Part shown: positions 51,157-59,908 of the stretch, in pieces
How positions within the stretch are numbered: position 1 is the stretch's first letter
Layout of the letters: every line of letters begins with the position of its first letter
Source: Pseudomonas sp. NFACC02
Lineage (GTDB): Bacteria; Pseudomonadota; Gammaproteobacteria; Pseudomonadales; Pseudomonadaceae
Reading direction: 5' to 3'
DNA: 64,000 nt
NCBI RefSeq assembly: GCF_900110765.1
Contig: NZ_FOEO01000019.1
Span: forward strand, 1-64,000
Made by a program: the position numbers and the translations under genes
The notes under the pieces: generated by a model
Told to the model about the DNA's origin: nothing
Databases searched by the model: none
What the model saw: the letters and a program-made list of their open reading frames with translations, nothing else

Positions 51157-51792
51157 TTGCTCATGCGTGAAACCCCTGTATTCATCGACGGCCCCGTGGG
51201 CCAACTCGAAGCCCTGTACCTTGACCCGGAGGGGGCCAAGGGCGTGGCGCTGATATGCCATCCTAACCCGGTTCAGGGCGGCACGATGCTCAATAAAGTG
51301 ATCTCGACCTTGCAACGCACGGCGCGCGACGCCGGGTACATCACCCTGCGTTTCAATTATCGTGGCGTTGGCGCCAGTGCCGGCAGCTCGGACATGGGGC
51401 AAGGCGAGGTCGATGATGCGCAAGCCGCTGCGTCGTGGCTGCGGGAAAAACACCCGGATCTGCCAATGACCTTGTTCGGATTTTCCTTCGGTGGATTCGT
51501 TGCGGCCACGCTGGGCGGGCGTCTCGAAGCCAAAGGCGAAACATTGGGTCACCTGTTCATGGTCGCGCCCGCGGTCATGCGTATCGCCGATCCGAGCACG
51601 CTGCCACAGAAGGGCCCTTTGACCGTGATTCAGCCTGAAACCGACGAAGTGGTCGACCCACAACTCGTCTATGCCTGGTCTGACGCACTGTCGCGCCCCC
51701 ATGAGCTGCTGAAAGTGGCAGAATGCGGACACTTTTTCCACGGCAAGCTGACCGACCTCAAGGATCTGGTCCTGCCGCGCCTTTCGAACTGA
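51157..51792 (+). CDS. Alpha/beta hydrolase, dienelactone-hydrolase-like
   Basis: A 211-residue soluble alpha/beta hydrolase. The nucleophile elbow is GFSFGG, preceded by LRFNYRGVGASAGSSDMGQG (oxyanion region), with a C-terminal His in AECGHFFHGKL. Start TTG 51157 fits the GGAG seven bases upstream; ATG 51163 is the alternative. The substrate is unknown. It lies 27 bases before trpS and may be co-transcribed with it. Confidence 0.83.
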   Translation: MLMRETPVFIDGPVGQLEALYLDPEGAKGVALICHPNPVQGGTMLNKVISTLQRTARDAGYITLRFNYRGVGASAGSSDMGQGEVDDAQAAASWLREKHPDLPMTLFGFSFGGFVAATLGGRLEAKGETLGHLFMVAPAVMRIADPSTLPQKGPLTVIQPETDEVVDPQLVYAWSDALSRPHELLKVAECGHFFHGKLTDLKDLVLPRLSN

Positions 51793-51819
51793 TCGCAGCA
51801 CCCAAATAAGCGACTAGCC

Positions 51820-53169
51820 ATGACCACTCGTATCCTGACCGGTATTACCACCACCGGTACGCCACACTTGGGCAACTACGCGGGCGCCATTCGCCCGGCC
51901 ATCGTTGCCAGCCGCCAGAGCGATGCCGACTCGTTCTACTTTTTGGCCGACTATCACGCCCTGATCAAATGCGATGACCCGCTTCGCATTCAGCGCTCGC
52001 GTCTGGAAATCGCCGCGACCTGGCTGGCCGCCGGCCTCGATGTCGATCGCGTGACCTTCTATCGCCAGTCCGACATCCCGGAAATCCCTGAACTGACCTG
52101 GCTGTTGACCTGCGTCGCCGGCAAAGGCCTGCTCAATCGCGCCCACGCCTACAAAGCGTCGGTCGACAAGAACGTCGAAGCCGGTGAAGACCCGGACGCC
52201 GGTATCACCATGGGCCTGTTCAGCTACCCGGTGCTGATGGCCGCTGACATCCTGATGTTCAACGCCCACCAGGTGCCTGTCGGGCGCGACCAGATTCAGC
52301 ACGTCGAGATGGCCCGTGACATCGGCCAGCGTTTCAACCACCTGTTCGGCAAGGGCAAGGAATTCTTCGTGATGCCTGAAGCGCTGATCGAAGAGAGCGT
52401 GGCGACGTTGCCAGGCCTTGACGGCCGCAAGATGTCGAAGAGCTACGACAACACCATCCCGTTGTTCAGCAGCGCCAAGGAGATGAAGGACGCGATTTCG
52501 CGCATCGTCACCGACTCGCGTCTGCCCGGCGAGGCCAAGGACCCGGACAACTCGCACCTGTTCACTCTGTATCAGGCCTTCGCGACCCCGGAACAAAGCC
52601 ATGAATTCCGTACCGATCTGCTTCAGGGGCTGGGCTGGGGCGACGCCAAGCAACGCCTGTTCCAGTTGCTGGACAGTGAGTTGGGTGAGGCACGCGAGAA
52701 CTACCATCGTCTGATTGAGCGTCCAGCCGATCTGGAGGACATCCTGCAGGCTGGTGCACAGAAAGCTCGTCGTATCGCGACGCCGTTTCTGGGTGAGCTG
52801 CGTGAAGCGGTCGGCCTGAGGTCGTTCCGCGAAACCACGCAAACCGTCGCGGCCCCCAAGAAGAAGGCCAGTAAAGGTGCGCGCTTCGTGAGTTTCCGCG
52901 AAGAAGACGGCAGCTTCCGTTTCCGGTTGCTGGCGGCCGATGGCGAGCAATTGCTGCTGTCGCGCTCTTTCGCCGACGGCAAGACGGCTGGCGCGGTGAC
53001 CAGGCAACTGCAGCAAGGCGATGATCTGGACATTCGGACGGAAGGTGACGCCTTCACCGTATGGCTGGAAGGCGCCTGTGTTGCTGACAGTCCGACGTTC
53101 GCCGATGCCGCTGCCCGCGATGCTGCCGTCGAGCGCCTGAAACTGGCCTTGGCGCCGCAACAGGATTAA
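51820..53169 (+). CDS. trpS: Tryptophanyl-tRNA synthetase with C-terminal extension
   Basis: A 449-residue class I synthetase charging tRNA-Trp. The HIGH-like motif is TTGTPHLGNYAGA, and the KMSKS loop is GRKMSKSYDN. The catalytic and anticodon-binding parts end near residue 336, about the full length of many TrpS proteins. The remaining 113 residues are an extension: a Lys/Ala linker, then DGSFRFRLLAADGEQLLLS at about 363-381, resembling the DUF1508 (YegP) fold. Such tails are, I believe, usual in Pseudomonas TrpS; their role is unknown. Confidence 0.94.
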   Translation: MTTRILTGITTTGTPHLGNYAGAIRPAIVASRQSDADSFYFLADYHALIKCDDPLRIQRSRLEIAATWLAAGLDVDRVTFYRQSDIPEIPELTWLLTCVAGKGLLNRAHAYKASVDKNVEAGEDPDAGITMGLFSYPVLMAADILMFNAHQVPVGRDQIQHVEMARDIGQRFNHLFGKGKEFFVMPEALIEESVATLPGLDGRKMSKSYDNTIPLFSSAKEMKDAISRIVTDSRLPGEAKDPDNSHLFTLYQAFATPEQSHEFRTDLLQGLGWGDAKQRLFQLLDSELGEARENYHRLIERPADLEDILQAGAQKARRIATPFLGELREAVGLRSFRETTQTVAAPKKKASKGARFVSFREEDGSFRFRLLAADGEQLLLSRSFADGKTAGAVTRQLQQGDDLDIRTEGDAFTVWLEGACVADSPTFADAAARDAAVERLKLALAPQQD

Positions 53170-53235
53170 TTGCCATTGCAACGGGCCATCGCTACAGTGG
53201 CGGCCCGTTTTTGCTACCTAGCTAACGTAACGACT

Positions 53236-54330
53236 ATGACCCCCCTAGAAAGCTATCAGAACGACCTCAAGAAACCTGAATTCTTCCACGACGCCGCTCA
53301 GGAAAACGCTGTGCGTCATCTCCAGCGTCTGTATGACGATCTGGTCGCTGCCCACGAGAGCAAGCCTGGCCTGTTAGGCAAGCTGTTCGGCAAGAAAGAA
53401 GTCACGGTGATCAAAGGCCTGTATTTCTGGGGAGGCGTCGGCCGTGGCAAGACTTACCTGGTCGATACGTTCTTCGAGGCGCTTCCTTTTCAAGACAAGA
53501 TGCGCACCCACTTCCACCGCTTCATGAAGCGTGTGCATGAAGAAATGAAGAACCTCAAGGGGGAGAAGAACCCGCTGACCCTGATTGCCAGGCAGTTCGC
53601 GCGTGAAGCCCGGGTTATCTGCTTCGATGAATTCTTTGTGTCCGACATCACCGACGCCATGATCCTCGGCACGCTGATGGAAGAGCTGTTCAAGAACGGC
53701 GTGACGCTGGTGGCAACCTCGAACATCGTGCCGGACGGTCTGTACAAGGACGGTCTGCAGCGCGCACGCTTCTTGCCCGCCATTGCGCTGATCAAACAGA
53801 ACACGGACATCGTCAACGTCGACAGCGGGGTGGATTACCGCTTGCGTCACCTGGAGCAGGCTGAACTGTTCCATTTCCCGCTCAACGAAGCGGCCCAGGA
53901 GAGCATGCGCAAGAGCTTCCGCGCGCTGACCCCTGAGTGCACCAAAGCGGTGGAAAACGATGTGCTGATCATCGAGAACCGTCAGATCAAGGCGATTCGC
54001 ACGTGCGACGACGTGGCCTGGTTCGATTTCCGCGAGCTGTGCGACGGTCCACGTAGCCAGAACGACTACATCGAACTCGGCAAGATCTTCCACGCCGTGT
54101 TGCTCAGCGGCGTCGAGCAGATGAGCGTCACCACCGACGACATCGCCCGTCGCTTCATCAACATGGTCGACGAGTTCTACGACCGCAACGTCAAGTTGAT
54201 CATCTCGGCGGAAGTCGAACTGAAGGACCTGTACACCGGCGGCCGCCTGAACTTCGAGTTCCAGCGCACGTTGAGTCGTCTGCTGGAAATGCAGTCCCAC
54301 GAATTCCTGTCCCGCGCGCATAAGCCCTGA
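53236..54330 (+). CDS. zapE: AFG1/ZapE family cell-division ATPase
   Basis: A 364-residue P-loop ATPase. Walker A is GGVGRGKTYLVDTF and Walker B is VICFDEFFVSDITDAM; SNIVPDGLYKDGLQR is a family motif. In E. coli ZapE associates with FtsZ and acts during division. The ATG at 53236 is chosen because the upstream extension of the frame is not family-like. The gene lies 66 bases after trpS. Confidence 0.9.
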   Translation: MTPLESYQNDLKKPEFFHDAAQENAVRHLQRLYDDLVAAHESKPGLLGKLFGKKEVTVIKGLYFWGGVGRGKTYLVDTFFEALPFQDKMRTHFHRFMKRVHEEMKNLKGEKNPLTLIARQFAREARVICFDEFFVSDITDAMILGTLMEELFKNGVTLVATSNIVPDGLYKDGLQRARFLPAIALIKQNTDIVNVDSGVDYRLRHLEQAELFHFPLNEAAQESMRKSFRALTPECTKAVENDVLIIENRQIKAIRTCDDVAWFDFRELCDGPRSQNDYIELGKIFHAVLLSGVEQMSVTTDDIARRFINMVDEFYDRNVKLIISAEVELKDLYTGGRLNFEFQRTLSRLLEMQSHEFLSRAHKP

Positions 54331-54453
54331 CACCGCAATACCTGTGAGAGCTGCCGGAGGTTACGACGGTGGCGAACGCGGAGTGTCAGTCGCCGGATCC
54401 GGTGCAGACTCACCGCATTCGCCAGCAAGCCGGCTCCTACCATCACGTTTCGC

Positions 54454-54486
54454 AAAAAAAGCCCTGCATCGCTGCAGGGCTTTTTG
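54454..54486. terminator. Bidirectional terminator between zapE and the AraC regulator
   Basis: AGCCCTGCA-TCGC-TGCAGGGCT flanked by A7 on the left and T5 on the right; it serves both convergent genes. Confidence 0.9.
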
Positions 54487-54488
54487 TT

Positions 54489-55484
54489 TCAGGCCGCCTG
54501 CTGAAACTGCTGGCGGTATTGATTTGGTGACAGGTCGGTGTGTTGCCGGAACAGTCGGGCAAAGAAGCTGGCATCGTCGTAGCCGACTTCGTAGCTGATG
54601 GTCTTGATGCTTTTGCGTGACCCCGACAACAGGCCCTTGGCGGTTTCGATACGCAGACGTTGCAGGTAATGCAGGGGCTTGTCGCCCGTCGCGGTCTGGA
54701 AGCGGCGCATGAAATTGCGAATGCTCATGCCGTGTTCGCGCGCCACGTCCTCGAAGCGGAATTTGTCGGCGAAGTGCTCTTCGAGCCAGTGCTGGATCTG
54801 CAGGATGATCACGTCCTGGTGCAGCTTCTGCCCGCCGAACCCCATGCGGCCCGGCGCGTAGCTGCGCTGGACTTCGTACAGGATGTCTCGCGCAACGGTC
54901 TGCGCCACATTGGCGCCGCAGAAGCGCTCGATCAGGTAGATATAAAGATCGCACGCCGAGATCGTGCCGCCCGCGCAATACAGGTTGTCGGCATCGGTCA
55001 GGTGTTTTTCCTGGTTAAGCAGCACCTTCGGGAAGCGTTCGGCGAACTCGTTGAAGAAGCGCCAGTAGGTGGTCGCTTCCTTGCCATCGAGCAGACCGGC
55101 CTCGGCCAGCCAGAACACGCCGCTGGCTTCGCCGCACAAGACCGCGCCTCGGGCGTGCTGTTCGCGCAACCAGGGCAGAATCTGCGGATAGCGCGCACGC
55201 AGGGTGTCGAAGTTCTCGACGAAGGTCGGAAGGATGATGATGTCGGCGTTTTCCAGCGTGCCGTCGACCGGCAACACGACCTCGCTGAAACTGCGCACCT
55301 GTTGGCCGTCCGGGCTGACCAGTCGGGTTTCGAACGCAGGCTTCAAGCCCTGGCCCAACTGTTTGCCGTAACGCAGGCTGGCCAGATGAAAGAAGTCTTT
55401 GGCCTGGGTGAGGGTGGAAGCGAAAATTCCGTCGATCGCGAGAATGCTGACGCGCCGCAACGGCGCGGAGTGTTGAATAGACAT
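54489..55484 (-). CDS. GlxA-type AraC family transcriptional regulator
   Basis: A 331-residue regulator: N-terminal DJ-1/PfpI-like domain (about 8-190; ADIIILPTFVENFDTL, GAVLCGEASGVFWLAEAGLL) and a C-terminal AraC DNA-binding domain (about 225-325; FADKFRFEDVAREHGMSIRN, YLQRLRIETAKGLLSGS, EVGYDDASFFARLFRQHT). Members control amino acid or quaternary-ammonium catabolism in Pseudomonas; the target here is unknown. It is divergent from the acyl-CoA dehydrogenase gene, which may be its target by position. Confidence 0.88.
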   Translation of the reverse strand: MSIQHSAPLRRVSILAIDGIFASTLTQAKDFFHLASLRYGKQLGQGLKPAFETRLVSPDGQQVRSFSEVVLPVDGTLENADIIILPTFVENFDTLRARYPQILPWLREQHARGAVLCGEASGVFWLAEAGLLDGKEATTYWRFFNEFAERFPKVLLNQEKHLTDADNLYCAGGTISACDLYIYLIERFCGANVAQTVARDILYEVQRSYAPGRMGFGGQKLHQDVIILQIQHWLEEHFADKFRFEDVAREHGMSIRNFMRRFQTATGDKPLHYLQRLRIETAKGLLSGSRKSIKTISYEVGYDDASFFARLFRQHTDLSPNQYRQQFQQAA

Positions 55485-55629
55485 AATCTGTTGTTCTTAT
55501 ATGGGAAAGTGGTCAAGCAACGGCGTGATCGTCTTATTTTTTGTCGGATGTGTCCAGTGTCGTCGTCATCCGGCCCGGCATACGCTCTGACAGCGATTGT
55601 CCGACCCTCCCTCCAGCCCAAGGTGCCCC

Positions 55630-56766
55630 ATGCTTCCAAGAACGCTTTTCAGCTCCGAGCACGAGCTTTTCCGTGACAGCGTCCGCAAGTTTCTCGAACA
55701 GGAAGCCGCACCGTTTCATGCGCGATGGGAAAAGCAGGGGCATGTCGACCGTGCGCTCTGGAACAAGGCGGGGGAGCAGGGGATGTTGTGTTCGCACCTG
55801 CCGGAGGAATACGGCGGCATGGCGGCGGACTTCCTGTACACCACGGTGGTGATCGAAGAAATCTACCGGTTGGGTCTGACGGGCATCGGATTTTCCCTGC
55901 ATTCGGACATCGTTGCTCCCTATATCCTGCATTACGGCAGCGAGGCCCTGAAGCAGAAGTACTTGCCGAAAATGGTGTCGGGGGAGCTGGTGACGGCCAT
56001 CGCGATGACCGAGCCTGGAGCGGGCTCCGATCTTCAGGGCGTCAAAACGACAGCCGTGCTGGAGGGTGACGAGTACGTGATCAACGGCTCCAAGACGTTC
56101 ATCACCAACGGGTTTCTCGCGGATCTGGTGATCGTGGTGGCCAAGACCGACCCCAAGGCGGGGGCCAAAGGTACGAGTCTCTTCCTTGTCGAGGCGGGAA
56201 CGCCGGGTTTCGAGAAGGGCAAGCGTCTGGAAAAAGTCGGCATGAAGGCCCAGGACACGTCGGAATTGTTCTTTCAGGACGTAAGAGTGCCCAAGGAAAA
56301 CCTGCTGGGGCAGGCGGGGATGGGATTCGCCTACCTGATGCAGGAGTTGCCGCAGGAACGTCTTACCGTGGCCATTGGCGCCCTTGCGTCGGCCGAGGCG
56401 GCGTTGCAATGGACATTGGCCTACACGCGTGAGCGCAAGGCATTTGGACAAGCCATCGCTGATTTCCAGAATACGCGCTTCAAACTGGCTGAGATCGCCA
56501 CCGAAGTGCAGATCGGCCGCACGTTCATCGATCAGTGTCTGGCATTGCATCTGGAGGGCAAGCTCGATGTACCGACCGCCGCGATGGCCAAGTACTGGTC
56601 CACCGACCTGCAGTGCAAGGTGCTGGACGAGTGCGTGCAATTGCATGGTGGTTACGGCTTCATGTGGGAATACCCGATTGCGCGGGCGTGGGCGGATGCG
56701 CGGGTGCAGCGGATTTATGCAGGGACCAACGAAATCATGAAGGAGATCATCGCGCGATCGTTGTAG
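55630..56766 (+). CDS. Acyl-CoA dehydrogenase
   Basis: A 378-residue FAD-dependent enzyme introducing the alpha-beta double bond in acyl-CoA. ATG 55630 has AAGG upstream; a TTG 33 bases earlier is less likely. MTEPGAGSDLQGVKT and AQDTSELFFQDVRVPKENLLG are family motifs; the catalytic glutamate lies in IYAGTNEIMKEIIARSL. Length is standard. Chain-length specificity cannot be told; it may act in branched-chain or fatty acid breakdown. Confidence 0.92.
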   Translation: MLPRTLFSSEHELFRDSVRKFLEQEAAPFHARWEKQGHVDRALWNKAGEQGMLCSHLPEEYGGMAADFLYTTVVIEEIYRLGLTGIGFSLHSDIVAPYILHYGSEALKQKYLPKMVSGELVTAIAMTEPGAGSDLQGVKTTAVLEGDEYVINGSKTFITNGFLADLVIVVAKTDPKAGAKGTSLFLVEAGTPGFEKGKRLEKVGMKAQDTSELFFQDVRVPKENLLGQAGMGFAYLMQELPQERLTVAIGALASAEAALQWTLAYTRERKAFGQAIADFQNTRFKLAEIATEVQIGRTFIDQCLALHLEGKLDVPTAAMAKYWSTDLQCKVLDECVQLHGGYGFMWEYPIARAWADARVQRIYAGTNEIMKEIIARSL

Positions 56767-56784
56767 GCGTAGTGGCTCAATCGT

Positions 56785-56919
56785 TGTAGGAGCGCGGCTT
56801 GTCCCGCGATCGGCGGGGAACCCGTCGCAAATACGGTAAATGCGGTGTTTCTGCGAGGCTGCATTCGTCGGATTTGCTGCCGGTTCCCGGCAGATCGCGG
56901 GACAAGCCGCGCTCCTACA
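56785..56919. repeat. REP inverted pair
   Basis: TGTAGGAGCGCGGCTTGTCC at 56785 (to 56811) is mirrored at 56893-56919; same variant and the same CTGCCGGTTCCCGGCAG spacer motif as the pair at 3694-3827. It lies between convergent genes. Confidence 0.85.
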
Positions 56920-56937
56920 GGGGGTGTATGTCAGAGG

Positions 56938-57975
56938 TTAAGGCGCAGGATTGGGCTGATCCTTGTGAATCGCCTCAATGCCCGCCAGGACCTCTTCCGA
57001 GAGCACCAGGTTGAAGCTGTCCAGATTGCTCTCCAGTTGTTCCAGCGTGGTCGCGCCGATGATGTTGCTGGTCACGAATGGGCGACTGGTAACGAACGCC
57101 AGCGCCATTTGTGCCGGGTCCAGACCGTGTTCACGGGCCAGTGCGACATAACGGGCGCAGGCGGCTTCTGATTGCGGGTTGAAGTAGCGGGTGAAGCGGC
57201 TGTAAAGGCTCAGGCGACCTTTTGCCGGACGCGCGCCGTCAGCGTACTTGCCCGACAGCATGCCGAAGGCCATCGGTGAATAGGCCAGCAGGCCGCATTC
57301 TTCGCGGATCGCGATTTCCGCCAGACCGACTTCGAAGCTGCGGTTGAGCAAGTTGTACGGGTTCTGGATCGACACCGGACGTGTCAGCCCGTGAGCGTCG
57401 GACTCAGCCAGAAACTTCATGGTGCCCCACGGCGTTTCGTTGGACAGCCCGACGTGACGGATCTTGCCTGCCTTGACCTGTTCGTCCAGCGCCTCAAGCA
57501 CTTCCAGTAGCGGGGTGAACGTCGCGTCGCTGTGGGTATAACCCAACTTGCCGAAGAAGTTGGTGCCGCGCTCCGGCCAGTGCAGTTGGTACAGGTCGAG
57601 GTAGTCGGTCTGCAGGCGCTTCAGGCTGGCATCCACGGCGGCGACGATATGGTCGCGGTTGAATTTCGGCTGGCCGTCACGGATGTAATCGATGCCGTTG
57701 CCGGGGCCGGCGATTTTGCTGGCGAGAATCCAGTCGGCGCGGTCGCCGTTCTTTTTGAACCAGTTGCCGATGATGGTCTCGGTGCTGGCGTAGGTTTCTT
57801 TCTTGGGCGGGACCGGGTACATCTCGGCCGTGTCCATGAAATTGATGCCCGCCGCTTTGGCGCGTTCGATCTGAGCGAAGGCCTCGGACTCGCTGTTTTG
57901 CTCGCCCCAGGTCATCGTGCCGAGGCAGATTGCGCTGACTTTGAGGTCGGTTCTGCCCAGTTTGCGATAGTCCAT
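56938..57975 (-). CDS. Aldo/keto reductase (Tas-like)
   Basis: A 345-residue NADPH-dependent oxidoreductase, started at ATG 57975 with AGGAG upstream. MDYRKLGRTDLKVSAICLGT opens the TIM barrel; catalytic Asp and Tyr are in FMDTAEMYPVPP, and YLDLYQLHWPERGTNFFG holds the His region. It resembles Tas of E. coli in length and sequence. The substrate is unknown. It is convergent with the acyl-CoA dehydrogenase gene. Confidence 0.9.
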   Translation of the reverse strand: MDYRKLGRTDLKVSAICLGTMTWGEQNSESEAFAQIERAKAAGINFMDTAEMYPVPPKKETYASTETIIGNWFKKNGDRADWILASKIAGPGNGIDYIRDGQPKFNRDHIVAAVDASLKRLQTDYLDLYQLHWPERGTNFFGKLGYTHSDATFTPLLEVLEALDEQVKAGKIRHVGLSNETPWGTMKFLAESDAHGLTRPVSIQNPYNLLNRSFEVGLAEIAIREECGLLAYSPMAFGMLSGKYADGARPAKGRLSLYSRFTRYFNPQSEAACARYVALAREHGLDPAQMALAFVTSRPFVTSNIIGATTLEQLESNLDSFNLVLSEEVLAGIEAIHKDQPNPAP

Positions 57976-58145
57976 CTGGCTCTCCTGTTTAAAAGAGCCA
58001 TAAAAGCAGGTTGAAATTTTTTTCGCAATCTGCATAATTCCGCGTCTCTTTGTCGTGGGAGTGATGCCCCGCGACACAAGACTCCGCTGCGATCGAACGC
58101 GCTGACCCGAGCCCCCTATAGCGTTCGTGCCCGGCGGCCTTTGAC

Positions 58146-58174
58146 TTGTCAAAGACCGTACTAATGAGTATGCT
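58146..58174 (+). promoter_or_regulatory. Promoter of rplM-rpsI
   Basis: TTGTCA and TATGCT are separated by exactly 17 bases; the predicted start leaves a leader of about 34 bases. A 12-bp direct repeat GGCGGCCTTTGA occurs just before it (58133-58144) and within the leader (58193-58204). Confidence 0.68.
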
Positions 58175-58215
58175 CCGCCGTCTATTTTTCAGGGCGGCCT
58201 TTGAGGCTATAAAGA

Positions 58216-58644
58216 ATGAAAACTTTTACCGCTAAACCGGAAACAGTAAAGCGCGACTGGTTCGTCGTCGACGCTGCTGGCCAGACCCTGGGTCGTCTGG
58301 CCACCGAAATCGCGAGCCGTCTGCGTGGCAAGCACAAGCCGGAATACACTCCGCACGTCGACACTGGCGACTACATCGTCGTGATCAACGCTGAGCAAAT
58401 CCGTGTTACGGGTGCCAAAACGTCCGACAAGATCTACTACTCTCACTCCGGTTTCCCGGGCGGGATCAAGTCGATCAACTTTGAAAAGCTGATCGCCAAA
58501 GCTCCTGAGCGCGTGATCGAGACCGCGGTCAAAGGCATGCTGCCTAAGAACCCGCTGGGTCGCGACATGTATCGTAAGCTGAAAGTCTATGCGGGCGCTG
58601 CACACCCTCATACTGCTCAGCAGCCCCAAGAACTGAAGTTTTAA
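58216..58644 (+). CDS. rplM: 50S ribosomal protein L13
   Basis: A 142-residue ribosomal protein. KTFTAKPETVKRDWFVVDAA opens it, followed by the L13 signature LKVYAGAAHPHTAQQP at the C-terminus. It precedes rpsI by 14 bases in the conserved rplM-rpsI operon. Confidence 0.98.
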   Translation: MKTFTAKPETVKRDWFVVDAAGQTLGRLATEIASRLRGKHKPEYTPHVDTGDYIVVINAEQIRVTGAKTSDKIYYSHSGFPGGIKSINFEKLIAKAPERVIETAVKGMLPKNPLGRDMYRKLKVYAGAAHPHTAQQPQELKF

Positions 58645-58658
58645 CGGAATAGTTCATT

Positions 58659-59051
58659 ATGTCGGCGACTCAAAATTACGGCACTGGCCGTCGCAAGACC
58701 GCAACCGCACGCGTTTTCCTGCGTCCGGGCACCGGTAACATCTCCATCAACAACCGCTCCCTGGACACGTTCTTCGGTCGCGAAACTGCCCGCATGGTAG
58801 TTCGTCAGCCACTGGAACTGACCGAGACTGTCGAAAAATTCGACATCTACGTCACTGTCATCGGCGGTGGTGTGAGTGGTCAAGCTGGCGCAATCCGCCA
58901 CGGTATCACCCGCGCTCTGATGCAATACGACGAAACGCTGCGTAGCGCTCTGCGCAAAGCAGGCTACGTCACTCGCGATGCTCGCGAAGTTGAACGTAAG
59001 AAAGTCGGTCTGCGTAAAGCGCGTAAGCGTCCGCAGTACTCGAAGCGTTAA
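58659..59051 (+). CDS. rpsI: 30S ribosomal protein S9
   Basis: A 130-residue ribosomal protein; YGTGRRKTATARVFLRPGTG and the basic C-terminal tail KARKRPQYSKR that reaches the P-site tRNA are intact. A strong terminator follows. Confidence 0.98.
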   Translation: MSATQNYGTGRRKTATARVFLRPGTGNISINNRSLDTFFGRETARMVVRQPLELTETVEKFDIYVTVIGGGVSGQAGAIRHGITRALMQYDETLRSALRKAGYVTRDAREVERKKVGLRKARKRPQYSKR

Positions 59052-59072
59052 TTCGCTTTTCGTTCAAAAAGA

Positions 59073-59108
59073 ACGCTCAGTTTCCTCTTGGAACTGGGCG
59101 TTTTTTTA
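59073..59108 (+). terminator. Terminator after rpsI
   Basis: AACGCTCAGTTTCC/GGAACTGGGCGTT around TCTT, followed by T7; it ends rplM-rpsI. The gap to petA (about 200 bases) must hold the petABC promoter, which I did not define. Confidence 0.9.
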
Positions 59109-59314
59109 TGGGCGTCTATTATTGGTTGTGACGACGCGACTCATCCGTGGATGCCCCGTTTTATAAGGCCTCCCCGTTTTCGCCAAACGGTAATGTCCTT
59201 GCGACTGCTAGGGTTTTGTCATTACCATTCGGCAGGATTTTTTGACAGCTAGAAAAATAATTCAAAGAGAAGCCTGACCAAGCGGGCCTCTAAAAGCTGA
59301 TGGGAGAGGACGGA

Positions 59315-59908
59315 ATGAGCAATGACGGCGTGAATGCAGGCCGGCGTCGCTTCCTCGTCGCGGCCACGTCTGTGGTCGGCGCTGCAGGAGCGGTGGGGGC
59401 TGCGGTCCCGTTCGTGGGGTCATGGTTTCCCAGTGCCAAAGCCAAAGCGGCTGGCGCACCCGTAAAAGTGAATATCAGCAAGATCGAGCCGGGGCAGCAA
59501 ATGATCGCCGAATGGCGTGGTCAGCCGGTCTTCATCGTTCACCGCACCCCGGAAATCCTCACGAACCTGGGCAAGATCACCGCCCAGCTTTCCGATCCTG
59601 AATCAAAGAACTCCACTCAACCTGCCTACGTTGACCCGGTGGTTCGGTCGATCAAGCCCGAGACGCTGTTGCTGATCGGGATCTGTACTCATCTGGGCTG
59701 CTCTCCCACCTTCCGTCCCGAGGTCGCGCCCGCTGACCTCGGTAAAGACTGGGTTGGCGGCTACTTCTGTCCTTGTCACGGCTCTCATTACGACCTGGCT
59801 GGGCGCGTTTACAAAGCGCAACCTGCACCCCTGAATCTGCCAGTGCCACCGCATTCCTACGAGTCGGACTCAATCATCGTCATTGGCGTCGATCAGGAGA
59901 AAGCGTAA
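59315..59908 (+). CDS. petA: Ubiquinol-cytochrome c reductase Rieske iron-sulfur subunit
   Basis: A 197-residue subunit of the cytochrome bc1 complex. An N-terminal twin-arginine motif GRRRFLVAAT and anchor helix (SVVGAAGAVGAAVPFVGSW) are followed by the Rieske domain with cluster motifs CTHLGC and CPCHGSHYD (two Cys and two His). ATG 59315 has GAGGA seven bases upstream. The stop overlaps the petB start. Confidence 0.96.
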   Translation: MSNDGVNAGRRRFLVAATSVVGAAGAVGAAVPFVGSWFPSAKAKAAGAPVKVNISKIEPGQQMIAEWRGQPVFIVHRTPEILTNLGKITAQLSDPESKNSTQPAYVDPVVRSIKPETLLLIGICTHLGCSPTFRPEVAPADLGKDWVGGYFCPCHGSHYDLAGRVYKAQPAPLNLPVPPHSYESDSIIVIGVDQEKA

